Shown here in pieces: positions 8,929 through 17,156 of a DNA stretch of 64,000 nt. Below the pieces are notes generated by a model. That model ran no database searches. It saw only the letters and a list, made by a program, of their open reading frames with translations, and was not told where the DNA came from. Source of the stretch: Eubacteriaceae bacterium ES3 (GTDB lineage: Bacteria; Bacillota; Clostridia; Eubacteriales; Eubacteriaceae); contig CP130741.1 of the NCBI GenBank assembly GCA_030586155.1, forward strand, positions 1,792,680 to 1,856,679. The letters run 5' to 3'. How positions within the stretch are numbered: position 1 is the stretch's first letter; every line of letters begins with the position of its first letter. Made by a program: the position numbers and the translations under genes.

Positions 8929-9600
8929 TTATCTCCCCAATATTTCTTCAATTCTATTTTTTAAACGTTCAGTTCTACATTTTTCAGCAGTAATAACTGA
9001 CTGTACCTTATTTGCTGCAACATCTAAATCATCATTAATAACAATATAACTGTAATCATCGGCATTTTTAATTTCTTCACTCGCACAACTTAAGCGCATT
9101 TCCATCTGTTCTTTACTTTCGGTTCCTCGCTCCTCAATTCGCCGCTTCAGTTCCTTCATTGACGGCGGTACAATGAAAATATAAATGCCCTCTTTATATC
9201 CAGTTCTGACTTTAGCCGCACCCTGAATGTCTATTTCCAGTATTACATCATACCCTGAATCCAGAAGATTTTCAACATAATCTTTTGGTGTACCATAATA
9301 GTTTTCATAAACTGAAGCGTATTCCAGATATTGTCCCTTTTCGATTCTATCCTCAAACTCCTGTTTTGAAATATAAAAGTAGTCTTTACCAGGTATTTCT
9401 CCATTACGCGGTTGTCGAGTTGTTTCCGAAACTGATAAGCGAAGATCCGGATTGTTTCTGCAAATAATTTTGCACACACTACCTTTACCTGCACAGGAAG
9501 GCCCTGAAATAACGATTAAAATCCCCTTCTCCCTTTGAAAAAAGGGCTCCTTCATTTCTTCTTCATTTAATTCTGGGGGACTGATAGGACAAGTATTCAT
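8929..9600 (-). CDS. gmk: Guanylate kinase
   Basis: Phosphorylates GMP to GDP with ATP. The P-loop is GPSCAGKGS at 33-41, with a cysteine where most guanylate kinases have glycine. The GMP-binding region SETTRQPRNGEIPGKDYFY follows. At 223 residues it is about 18 longer than usual because of a charged N-terminal extension before the first strand (EKGILIVISG). GAGGTG lies nine bases before the ATG, so the extension appears to be translated. It ends one base before the rpoZ start, so the two are tightly coupled. Confidence 0.95.
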   Translation of the reverse strand: MNTCPISPPELNEEEMKEPFFQREKGILIVISGPSCAGKGSVCKIICRNNPDLRLSVSETTRQPRNGEIPGKDYFYISKQEFEDRIEKGQYLEYASVYENYYGTPKDYVENLLDSGYDVILEIDIQGAAKVRTGYKEGIYIFIVPPSMKELKRRIEERGTESKEQMEMRLSCASEEIKNADDYSYIVINDDLDVAANKVQSVITAEKCRTERLKNRIEEILGR

Positions 9601-9614
9601 ATAAAACTACACCT

Positions 9615-10493
9615 CTACTCGATATTTTGAATTTGTTCACGAATTTTTTCAATTTCGCTTTTTACATCCACCACCAGATTAGTAATGGAAAGATCATTTG
9701 CTTTTGAACCAATTGTATTAATCTCGCGATTTATCTCCTGAATTAGAAAGTCAAGTTTACGGCCAACCGGCTCATTCTCTTGAAGAATAACTGCTAGTCT
9801 CCCGGTATGACTTTTTAAACGCGTCAGTTCTTCATCGACATTAAGCTTATCTGCCATGATTGCAACTTCTGTCAACAACCGTTTTTCATCAATTTCAAGG
9901 GATTCAATGTATGATGCAACCCGCTCTTTTAAATCATGACGATACTTTTCCAGCATTTCAGGACTTTTAGTTTCAATTTCTTCTATATATTTTCTTATTC
10001 TATCATTTCTGAAAATTATATCCTTCTTTAAATTCTCGCCTTCAATGATCCGACTGTGATCCAGTTTATTAAGTGCTTCATTCAAAACCGGTTCGATAAT
10101 ATTATAAATCTGTTCTTCATCTTCCTGATTTTCTTCAATGACAATCACATCTGGAAATTTAGCAACTAAGCTCAAATCTATTTCATCAGAAATCATTGAA
10201 TCCAATCGTTTGATATTGTTGAGAACTGAAATATATTGATTTGCCAGTTCTTCATCGAAAGAAATCTTTCGATTTTTCCCATCTATCTCATTAAATTTAA
10301 TGAATACTTCAATTCTCCCTCTGGCGACTTTTTTTGAAATATCATTTTTAATTTTTTCTTCAATGGGATTTAAGATCTTAGGGGTTTTTAGAAAAAAATC
10401 ACGATAACGATGATTTATTGTCTTGATTTCGATTGAAAGATCATATTGATCATCGCGAAAATCACTACGTCCAAAACCTGTCATACTCTTCAT
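9615..10493 (-). CDS. yicC: YicC family endoribonuclease
   Basis: YicC/YloC family protein, 292 residues, described in enterobacteria and Bacillus as an endoribonuclease that affects stress responses. The family start MKSMTGFGRS is present. The C-terminal conserved block ends with QEINREINTIGSKANDL and IREQIQNIE. The frame extends 16 codons upstream, but AGGAAGG precedes the ATG at 10493. It is the first gene of the leftward operon yicC-gmk-rpoZ-priA-def-fmt. remA, often between yicC and gmk in Firmicutes, is not there. Confidence 0.93.
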   Translation of the reverse strand: MKSMTGFGRSDFRDDQYDLSIEIKTINHRYRDFFLKTPKILNPIEEKIKNDISKKVARGRIEVFIKFNEIDGKNRKISFDEELANQYISVLNNIKRLDSMISDEIDLSLVAKFPDVIVIEENQEDEEQIYNIIEPVLNEALNKLDHSRIIEGENLKKDIIFRNDRIRKYIEEIETKSPEMLEKYRHDLKERVASYIESLEIDEKRLLTEVAIMADKLNVDEELTRLKSHTGRLAVILQENEPVGRKLDFLIQEINREINTIGSKANDLSITNLVVDVKSEIEKIREQIQNIE

Positions 10494-10568
10494 TATGCAC
10501 ACCTTCCTGAATCTTTTATACGTTCCAGTTAAATTTTCCAAATAAGAGCTGTCAATGTTTTAACTCTA

Positions 10569-10587
10569 TTTGCTAACTCTTAGCAAA
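10569..10587. other. Small perfect hairpin in the yicC leader
   Basis: TTTGCTAA, three-base loop CTC, then TTAGCAAA. It lies about 20 bases downstream of the predicted yicC promoter -10 box, so it would be near the 5' end of that mRNA. It could be an operator or a stabilising 5' hairpin; the role is unknown. Confidence 0.4.
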
Positions 10588-10604
10588 GAAAACTTCATCA
10601 TTTC

Positions 10605-10633
10605 ACTATAACGAATTCTTTTAAAAAAGTCAA
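10605..10633 (-). promoter_or_regulatory. Promoter of the yicC-gmk-rpoZ-priA operon
   Basis: On the minus strand: TTGACT (10628-10633), 17-base spacer, TATAGT (10605-10610). This is a strong sigma-A-like match placed about 110 bases upstream of the yicC start, inside the gap between the divergent yicC and rqcH genes. Confidence 0.75.
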
Positions 10634-10738
10634 TAAATCTCAATGACTTTTTTATTTTCTATCAAGTATTGCTTTATTTCGGTTAGGTTTAATGTTAGAA
10701 TTAAAAATCTAGAATCTCTTCGAAGAAAGGAAAACACC

Positions 10739-12508
10739 ATGGCTTTTGATGGCATTACCACCTATCATTTAACAAAGGAACTGAATGATCGCTTAAAAGA
10801 TGGACGAATTAGGAAAATTTACCAGCCAGAAACAGATGAAATCAGGTTGTTGGTAAACCATGGCAAAGAGAAGCAACATCTGCTGTTATCAGCCAACAGC
10901 TCTAATCCACGCTTATATATAACGCAAAACATTAAAGAAAACCCTTCTGCGCCACCAAGTTTTTGTATGTCATTAAGAAAATACATATTAAATGGTATTA
11001 TCCTGGGATTTGAACAATATCAGACCGATCGACTGATACAAATGAAAATTCAACAAAAGAATGAATTTAATGAGCCGGTTATTCGAACTCTGATTATTGA
11101 AATAATGGGACGTAACAGCAATATCATTCTTCTCAATGAACACTTTGATATTCTTGATTCACTAAAAAAAGTTGGCGTTTCCTCAAGTCGTTTCCGCCAG
11201 ATTTTGCCCGGCCGAGCATATGTCTATCCTCCACTTAATCATCGGATTGGATTTTTTAGTTCAAGCCCTGAGTCATTTTCGGCTTTATTGGAAGCTAAGT
11301 CAACCGTTTCAATTAGAGATTTTTTTATTCAGTCGTTTTTAGGTATAAGTCCTGCTATTTCAATGGAAATTGCTTTTAGAACTGGTCTTAATGATTCGCT
11401 AATCGTCAATACCTTGACAAAAAAACAAAAACAATACCTTTGTCAGGAATTCTTTGATCTAGTTGAAAGAATTCGTTCTGGCAGCTACCCGGTTATCTAT
11501 TTCAACCATCGCAAGCCAGAAGATTTTTCAACAGTCAATAATCATTATTTGGAACAGGACTTCACCGCAAAAAATTATTCAATGGTCTGTAATATGCTAG
11601 AGGATTTTTATTTTCAACGAGATAAAATTCTGCGCTTCAGATCACGCAGTGCCAGCCTTATGCAGCAACTTGATACACTTCTCAAAAAACATCAAAAGAA
11701 GCTTAAGAATCTTTACGATGATTTAAATAAAGCTCAAAAAGGCGAAAAATACAGATTATGGGGAGATCTCATTACAGCTAATATCTATCAGATTACGAGC
11801 GGACAAAAATCAGTTACTCTCATGGATTATTACGATCCTGAACAAAAGAGCATTGAAATTCCCATGAAGGTAAATTTGAGTCCCTCACAAAATGCTCAAT
11901 CCTATTACAAGCGTTATAACAAAAGCAAATCAGCTATTGCATATCTTATTCCCTACATTGAAACAACAGAACAACAGATATACTATCTTGAATCTTTACT
12001 AAACAGCCTTGAGCAATCAACTGAAATTGAAGAACTGGAAGAAATTCGTCATGAATATATTAATTCAGAATTCAATAAGAAATCTGTTTCAAAAGAAGAT
12101 CGAAAAAAGAAAAATGTTTCACGCCCCATGCACTTTTTATCGTCCGAAGGATTTCATATCTATGTGGGTAAAAATAATTATCAAAACGACGAAATCGCAA
12201 CTCGCCTCGGCAAAGACGAGGATTGCTGGCTGCATGTAAAAGATGCTCCTGGCTCCCACGTCCTAATTGTCGCCAAAGGTAAATTTATTACTGAAAAAAC
12301 GCTATTAGAAGCTGGTTCCTTAGCTGCCTGGTATAGCAGATCAAAAGGTTCAAATAACGTCCCAGTTGACTATGTTGAGTATAAATACCTCAAAAAACCG
12401 CCTAAATCAAAACCTGGCATGGTTACTTTCACGAATCAGAATACCATGTATATCACGCCGAAAAGCGAGGTAATCGATAATATCGAACGAATCTACGATG
12501 AAGACTAA
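10739..12508 (+). CDS. rqcH: Ribosome quality control factor RqcH (NFACT/FbpA family)
   Basis: Bacterial Rqc2/NEMF homologue that binds stalled 50S-peptidyl-tRNA complexes and recruits tRNA-Ala to add alanine tails for degradation. The protein has 589 residues from the ATG at 10739 (AGAAAGG upstream). The key residues D97 and R98 of the NFACT-N domain are exactly in place in QTDRLIQ. A coiled-coil middle region (about 310-440) follows, and the C-terminal NFACT-R domain has GKNNYQNDE and WLHVKDAPGSH. It is older-named a fibronectin-binding protein. It is one of only two rightward genes here. Its stop abuts the stop of the convergent rluD gene without a spacer. Confidence 0.95.
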   Translation: MAFDGITTYHLTKELNDRLKDGRIRKIYQPETDEIRLLVNHGKEKQHLLLSANSSNPRLYITQNIKENPSAPPSFCMSLRKYILNGIILGFEQYQTDRLIQMKIQQKNEFNEPVIRTLIIEIMGRNSNIILLNEHFDILDSLKKVGVSSSRFRQILPGRAYVYPPLNHRIGFFSSSPESFSALLEAKSTVSIRDFFIQSFLGISPAISMEIAFRTGLNDSLIVNTLTKKQKQYLCQEFFDLVERIRSGSYPVIYFNHRKPEDFSTVNNHYLEQDFTAKNYSMVCNMLEDFYFQRDKILRFRSRSASLMQQLDTLLKKHQKKLKNLYDDLNKAQKGEKYRLWGDLITANIYQITSGQKSVTLMDYYDPEQKSIEIPMKVNLSPSQNAQSYYKRYNKSKSAIAYLIPYIETTEQQIYYLESLLNSLEQSTEIEELEEIRHEYINSEFNKKSVSKEDRKKKNVSRPMHFLSSEGFHIYVGKNNYQNDEIATRLGKDEDCWLHVKDAPGSHVLIVAKGKFITEKTLLEAGSLAAWYSRSKGSNNVPVDYVEYKYLKKPPKSKPGMVTFTNQNTMYITPKSEVIDNIERIYDED

Positions 12509-13423
12509 TTAGCTGTTAAGGCGTTTTAAAACATTAAGAAAATCTTCCGGTACTTTAGCAGTAAACACCATATTCTGTTTCGTTTTCGGATGAACAAATC
12601 CCAATGTCTGCGCATGTAGACATTGGCCTTTTAATTTGAATTTCTTATTGAAATCATCCTTCCCGTAAACAGGGTCACCAAGGATTGGATAACCGATCTC
12701 TGCCATGTGAACTCGAATCTGATGCGTTCTTCCTGTCTCCAGTCGAAACTGCACGAAAGTGAGTTTTTCATAGCGTTTAATGACTTTAAAATGAGTAATG
12801 GCTTCTTTAGAGTTCTCAGAAACCACTGCCATTTTGAGACGATTTTTAGGGTGCCGGCCTATTGGCATGTCAATCTTACCCTCATTCACATCAAGGCAAC
12901 CTGCAACAACAGCGTAATAGATTCGAATGACAGAATGTTCTTTTAATTGATTGGTTAGACTCTGATGTGCTTTATTGTTCTTAGCAATCATTAGTAAACC
13001 GGATGTATCCTTATCAATACGATGTACAATGCCAGGGCGTAAAACACCATTTATTGATGACAAGACCCCCGTATGAGCCATCAATCCGTTTACCAGAGTT
13101 CCTGTATAATTACCAGGAGCAGGATGAACCACCATCCCTTTAGGTTTATTGACAACTAAAACGTCATCGTCTTCAAAGACTATATCCAAATCCATTTTTT
13201 CTGCTTGGATGTCCCATGGTTTTGCTTCCGGAATTTCTATCGAAATACTGTCTCCTTCTTTTAAACGATAACTCCCCTTCGATGCTAATCCGTTAACTAA
13301 TACTTTGCCCTCTTTAATAAGACCCTTGAAAAATTCCCTTGAGTATTCTTCATATTGACTGGCACAGAACATATCAAGCCGTATATTAGCCTGCTCATCA
13401 ATTAGCCATTTTTCTGTTTGCAT
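12509..13423 (-). CDS. rluD: RluD-like 23S rRNA pseudouridine synthase
   Basis: RluA-family pseudouridine synthase, 304 residues. It starts with an S4-type RNA-binding domain (about 10-75). The catalytic aspartate is in HRIDKDTSGL around residue 140. RLETGRTHQIRVH and GDPVYG complete the family signature. The position at the end of the sepF-ylmG-ylmH series corresponds to rluD/ylyB of Bacillus, though the exact rRNA target cannot be told from sequence. AGAGGAAATA precedes the ATG. divIVA and lspA, often between ylmH and this gene, are missing. Confidence 0.9.
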   Translation of the reverse strand: MQTEKWLIDEQANIRLDMFCASQYEEYSREFFKGLIKEGKVLVNGLASKGSYRLKEGDSISIEIPEAKPWDIQAEKMDLDIVFEDDDVLVVNKPKGMVVHPAPGNYTGTLVNGLMAHTGVLSSINGVLRPGIVHRIDKDTSGLLMIAKNNKAHQSLTNQLKEHSVIRIYYAVVAGCLDVNEGKIDMPIGRHPKNRLKMAVVSENSKEAITHFKVIKRYEKLTFVQFRLETGRTHQIRVHMAEIGYPILGDPVYGKDDFNKKFKLKGQCLHAQTLGFVHPKTKQNMVFTAKVPEDFLNVLKRLNS

Positions 13424-13437
13424 TATTTCCTCTATTT

Positions 13438-14175
13438 CTATCGATAAATTTCAACAATCATTCTGATATTGCCCTTTTTTGTCTTTTCGTCCATACTGGT
13501 AACCCGCGCCTTACCCTTGCCTCTTAACGAAATAATATCACCCTCAGAAATTCGACAATCATTTTTGCTGACATCTTCATAATTTAAGCGTACTTTTTTT
13601 TGACGAATCATTTCAATGCTTATTTGCCGCGAGTGACCAAATATTTTTCCAATTATCCCATCGAGCCGATCAGAAGCAACTACAATTGATTTCTCAACAA
13701 ATTGCCTTTCAAAAGTAAGTATTTCATCAAGTCTTTTTACCTTTAAATTAATTGATTGATGACTAATTTTCACAAGATTTTTTTCAATAAAATCAGTGAT
13801 TCGCTCGTTGACAATAATTTGACCCAGATGCTCAGATACATCTATATCACCTATCAGATCTCTGGAAATTCCTAAACTCATCAATGCTCCTAGAACATTT
13901 CTGTGATCTAATTTTTCTTTAACATCAAATACCAGTGATTGAATTGGCCATTCAAGATCACACTCATCACAGTAATCAGGAAAAATACAAAGCATCTGTC
14001 GTTGGGCATTCTGGTTTCCACCAAAAAAAAGATATCGGACATCATAACGCTTCACAATGTCCTCAATCTTATTTTGAAGCCGCTCATCATAAAAATCAAA
14101 ATAGACAGGATAAGAACAATTCTCACAAGCCTCTTCAATTCGCGATAAACGGTAACTTTCTTTTTTATCAGTCAT
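13438..14175 (-). CDS. ylmH: S4-domain RNA-binding protein YlmH (RqcP2)
   Basis: YlmH family protein of 245 residues. The N-terminal two thirds match the YlmH fold, with YLFFGGNQNAQRQM-type sequence near 50-65. The C-terminal S4 domain includes SRQISIEMIRQKKVRLN and ISLRGKGKARV. In Bacillus YlmH has been reported to bind 50S subunits carrying peptidyl-tRNA and to act alongside RqcH. Here it sits one gene from rqcH, on the other strand. AAGGAGAAGAA precedes the ATG. It lies between ylmG and rluD. Confidence 0.92.
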   Translation of the reverse strand: MTDKKESYRLSRIEEACENCSYPVYFDFYDERLQNKIEDIVKRYDVRYLFFGGNQNAQRQMLCIFPDYCDECDLEWPIQSLVFDVKEKLDHRNVLGALMSLGISRDLIGDIDVSEHLGQIIVNERITDFIEKNLVKISHQSINLKVKRLDEILTFERQFVEKSIVVASDRLDGIIGKIFGHSRQISIEMIRQKKVRLNYEDVSKNDCRISEGDIISLRGKGKARVTSMDEKTKKGNIRMIVEIYR

Positions 14176-14195
14176 TTCTTCTCCTTATAATCAGC

Positions 14196-14465
14196 TTAAA
14201 ATATACTGGTAATGAGCCACTGATAGAGAGGATAGACTAAAAACTGTAAAATTAATAGTGCTGCAAAAGGCGACAAATCAACTGGTCCAATAATAGCAAA
14301 TCTTCTGAGTGGTGCCAGAATAGGTTCAGTCAAACCATAAATGAATTTCACAATAACGTTGTTGGGATCTGGTCGCACCCAACTTAACAATACATTGACG
14401 ATTATCAGAAAGGATACAAATTCAAATAGATAAAACCCTGCTCTTAATAAAATACCTTGAATCAT
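14196..14465 (-). CDS. ylmG: YggT family membrane protein YlmG
   Basis: Small membrane protein of 89 residues with two hydrophobic helices (about 8-28 and 65-85) and the conserved linker DPNNVIVKFIYGLTEPILAP between them. The YggT/YlmG family is linked to division and envelope organisation, but its biochemical role is unknown. It starts two bases after the sepF stop and ends 20 bases before ylmH, so it is co-transcribed in the division cluster. Confidence 0.93.
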   Translation of the reverse strand: MIQGILLRAGFYLFEFVSFLIIVNVLLSWVRPDPNNVIVKFIYGLTEPILAPLRRFAIIGPVDLSPFAALLILQFLVYPLYQWLITSIF

Positions 14466-14467
14466 AC

Positions 14468-14965
14468 CTATTCCAGATCTTCATCCCATTCAAGTATTGG
14501 TGAGTTGAAGTCAAGCTCTTCATTCTGTGGATTAGTTAACACAGCTACCTGTTTTGGCGCCAAAATAAAAACATTATCTGCAATCTTATTGATAGAACCA
14601 TCTAATGCAAACAAAGCTCCACTTAGAAAATCAAAGATTTTTCTTCCATTTTCATAATCAGTGTTCTTTAAGTTAAGAACAACTGTTTTGTTTGAACGAA
14701 TTTTATTGCAAATTCCAGGCGCATCCTTAAAAACTTCTGGTTCGAGCACTAAAACTTCTGGACCGTCATCAACTGCAAAGTCATTGTGTCGCACAGGTGT
14801 AGTCTTTTTGGTTTTTGGTGGAACAAAAGCACTTCTAGTGTCTTCTATTTCATTGGTTTTTTCTTCAAACTCATCTTCTTCGTATACTTCATCGTAATCG
14901 TCCTCGTTATCAACTTCCATCCCAAAAACTTTTATAATCTTATCCTTAAATTTTTCAGCTGCCAT
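14468..14965 (-). CDS. sepF: Cell division protein SepF
   Basis: FtsZ-binding membrane anchor that bundles FtsZ at the septum. The protein has 165 residues. The N-terminal amphipathic helix (MAAEKFKDKIIKVFGM) is the membrane-binding part. An acidic linker (about 17-60) follows, then the SepF core with VLVLEPEVFKDAP, LNLKNTDYENGRKIFDFLSG and VFILAP. GAGGAG lies seven bases upstream of the ATG at 14965; the frame reaches 12 codons further without support. The gene starts one base after the yggS stop. Confidence 0.94.
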   Translation of the reverse strand: MAAEKFKDKIIKVFGMEVDNEDDYDEVYEEDEFEEKTNEIEDTRSAFVPPKTKKTTPVRHNDFAVDDGPEVLVLEPEVFKDAPGICNKIRSNKTVVLNLKNTDYENGRKIFDFLSGALFALDGSINKIADNVFILAPKQVAVLTNPQNEELDFNSPILEWDEDLE

Positions 14966-14966
14966 C

Positions 14967-15623
14967 CTAAATCTCCTCGCTACTAAATATTTTTCGCCCA
15001 ATTCTAACTAGAGTCGAGCCTTCTTTGATTGCAATTTTATAATCATCTGTCATTCCCATAGATAAAACTTCCATCTTTATGTTTTTCTCCTGCGAATGCT
15101 CTTTTATTTTATCATAAATTTGCTTTAATTCTACAAAAATCTTTTGAATTTCTTCATTATTTTCCGTATGTGGTCCCATAGCCATCAAACCTCTAACCTG
15201 TATTGCATCAAAGCCTGTTACACTTTCAAGTACCTGGTTTAATTCAGTAATGGCAAAACCATACTTTGATTCTTCTTCTGCCAAGTTAAGCTGCAGTAAC
15301 ACATCTGTTACAACTCCGGCTTTTTCACTCTCACGATTAACAATTTCGAGTAATTCGATTGAATCAATTGAGTGAATTAAATATACTTTCCCAATAATTT
15401 GTTTAACTTTATTCTTTTGAAGATGGCCAATAAAGTGCCACCTTACATTGTCGATTTCAACATATTTTTTTAGAAAATCCTGAACTCGGCTCTCACCAAG
15501 ATCGATAACCCCAGCATCAACTACAGCCTGCGTCTCATTAAGGTCATGATATTTTGTCACGGCAACCAGGGTTACATCTTCAGGGATTTCCTGTTTTAAA
15601 TGCTCAATATTTGTTGCAATCAT
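14967..15623 (-). CDS. yggS: YggS/PLPBP family pyridoxal phosphate homeostasis protein
   Basis: PLP-binding protein with an alanine racemase-like barrel, 218 residues. The PLP lysine lies in LVAVTKYHD. The conserved IDLGESRVQDF, WHFIGHLQKNK, RGLMAMGP and LSMGMTDDYKIAIKEGSTLVRIG blocks are all present. Such proteins control free PLP levels; no catalytic activity is known. AAGGAGG is five bases from the ATG at 15623 and two from an adjacent ATG at 15626. It corresponds to ylmE of the Bacillus division cluster. Confidence 0.93.
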   Translation of the reverse strand: MIATNIEHLKQEIPEDVTLVAVTKYHDLNETQAVVDAGVIDLGESRVQDFLKKYVEIDNVRWHFIGHLQKNKVKQIIGKVYLIHSIDSIELLEIVNRESEKAGVVTDVLLQLNLAEEESKYGFAITELNQVLESVTGFDAIQVRGLMAMGPHTENNEEIQKIFVELKQIYDKIKEHSQEKNIKMEVLSMGMTDDYKIAIKEGSTLVRIGRKIFSSEEI

Positions 15624-15633
15624 CATTTCCTCC

Positions 15634-16871
15634 TTAAGGATATATACGGATTCTAGTTCCACTGCTCAAATACGGATTTGCTGAAGTTTTCAACACAACA
15701 TCACCGTCAACTGTTTTTTCAATTTCAACTGGCAATGGATCATTAAAGTATCCTTTCGAAACTGTTTGTACATAATTTTCATCATTATCTGTATAAACTG
15801 CAGTTTCGGGTATCACAAAAGCATCATAATCCTGCAGATAAACTTCTGCCTCAGTCATTACCATTTGAGAAAAGACATTGACATAATCCTTAAGCATCAG
15901 AATAACAATCTTTTTGTCACTATCCTCAACTTCGTCTATCAAATAACTGGAATACTCTTTATCATCATATTTAAAGCGAATTTCAGGATAATAGAGCAGC
16001 TGATCAATCCGACGGACCAAAAAATCATAATATTCCTGATTAATGCCTTTGTCAGTTGTACCCACCATCTCCTCTTTGAGTTCCATCATTTCTTCTTCAC
16101 CCATGATTCCAACATCCTTGTCGACAGTAAAAGCAATAAAAAGATGATCGTTATTAACTACTTTCAATTGGGTGGTGGATTCCTGATCAATTTTTCCAAT
16201 AGTATCTAGAAGATTTATGGTCACATAAGGGAGCATTTCCTGATTTAATACTTTTTCAACTGGTTTAATTTCTGTAAATATATATCCACTGGAATGCATA
16301 TGAAGATTATTTAAAGTAATATCTCGTGCGATTCCTCCAGATAAATCAACAAATGTCTGGCGAGCTGCCTGAAGTTCTTCCAGGGTATAACCCATATATT
16401 GAACACTTTCAACCAGAAATGCCTGTTTTTCGCGTTCAGCTTCTTCAATTTGACTGGTAATACTGTTCATTCCCTGATAATTAGTAACAATTTCTCCGAC
16501 TACCCGGCTCCAATTGTTATAGTAGGCGTCTTCTATTAATTGATCAATCACACTGATCTGTTCATTAACATATTCAATGTTAACCACCTTAGGACTACTT
16601 GTTAAGCTTTTATATCCATTAGCTTTTTCACCCTCACCCAGCGTCAGATCACTTGTTTGAAAATTATCAATGTCACGATAACCTACGCTTTTGAAAAAAT
16701 ACAAATCAGTTTCAACTGATTCCGTATAACGTTCTTTGTCAAGCAGCATACTCATGTTGCTTAAATAACTTGAAACGGCAAGAATCCCTACAATAAAAAA
16801 AAAACGAGGCCAATTATCAGATTACGCAAAGACTTGACTCGTTTCGAATTTCTTTTCTTAAATAGTTTCAT
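15634..16871 (-). CDS. HlyD-like membrane-anchored protein, interrupted by a one-base frameshift
   Basis: A HlyD/periplasmic-adaptor-like protein often found before yggS in clostridia. The obvious start is the ATG at 16871, with AAAGGTG well placed upstream. It encodes a basic N-terminus and the first half of a transmembrane helix, then stops at TAG just after a run of ten T (plus-strand A at 16795-16804). With eleven T the frame would run on through a complete hydrophobic helix (about residues 19-37) into the large downstream frame. That downstream frame begins at ATG 16755 and has no ribosome site. The rest (373 residues) is an extracytoplasmic domain with a coiled coil near the middle and a beta-rich end (SSGTRIRIYP). 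The break may be a sequencing error, a slippage-controlled gene, or a fresh mutation. Confidence 0.75.
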
Positions 16872-16890
16872 TTTATCACCTTTAAAATAA

Positions 16891-16967
16891 TGGTCTGAGT
16901 GAGAGGACTTGAACCTCCGGCCTCTTGACCCCCAGTCAAGCGCGCTACCAAGCTGCGCCACACCCAG
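16891..16967 (-). tRNA. tRNA-Pro (anticodon GGG)
   Basis: 77-base cloverleaf on the minus strand with encoded CCA. The acceptor stem CTGGGTG pairs with CACTCAG (one G-U). The D stem is GCGC/GCGC around AGCTTGGTA. The anticodon stem CTTGA/TCAAG encloses CTGGGGG, giving anticodon GGG. The T stem GGAGG/CCTCT encloses TTCAAGT. Its 3' end is only 19 bases before the start codon of the HlyD-like gene, with no terminator between, so the tRNA should be processed from a longer mRNA. Confidence 0.96.
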
Positions 16968-16978
16968 ACAGTGTTTAT

Positions 16979-17007
16979 ATTATAATAATATTTGAAAAAA
17001 TAATCAA
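16979..17007 (-). promoter_or_regulatory. Promoter of tRNA-Pro and probably the division operon
   Basis: On the minus strand: TTGATT (17002-17007), 17-base spacer, TATAAT (16979-16984). The expected start point is a few bases before the tRNA 5' end. It is the nearest promoter seen upstream of hlyD-like-yggS-sepF-ylmG-ylmH-rluD. Confidence 0.78.
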
Positions 17008-17106
17008 GTCTTTTTTACATTAGTTAAGAACCTGCTAAACTTTAAGGCTAATAAAACTCAACTGTCAGTTAAGCAAAAAATCAGCTTTTTAATTATTTTA
17101 AATTGA

Positions 17107-17149
17107 GGTGCATTAATTAAAATTTTATCTATATTTTAATTAATGCACC
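17107..17149. terminator. Perfect 17-bp AT-rich hairpin after rseC
   Basis: Arms 17107-17123 and 17133-17149 are perfect reverse complements (GGTGCATTAATTAAAAT and its partner) around a nine-base loop. It starts eight bases after the rseC-like stop and before the tRNA promoter. There is no clean T-run on the minus strand, so it may end transcription weakly or protect the 3' end of the mRNA. Confidence 0.5.
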
Positions 17150-17156
17150 CAAAACA

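Noticed and set aside
15766-16209. Plus-strand frame of 147 codons with hydrophobic residues opposite the HlyD-like gene
   Set aside because: Hydrophobicity arises from the antisense of acidic coding sequence; no ribosome site, no promoter.
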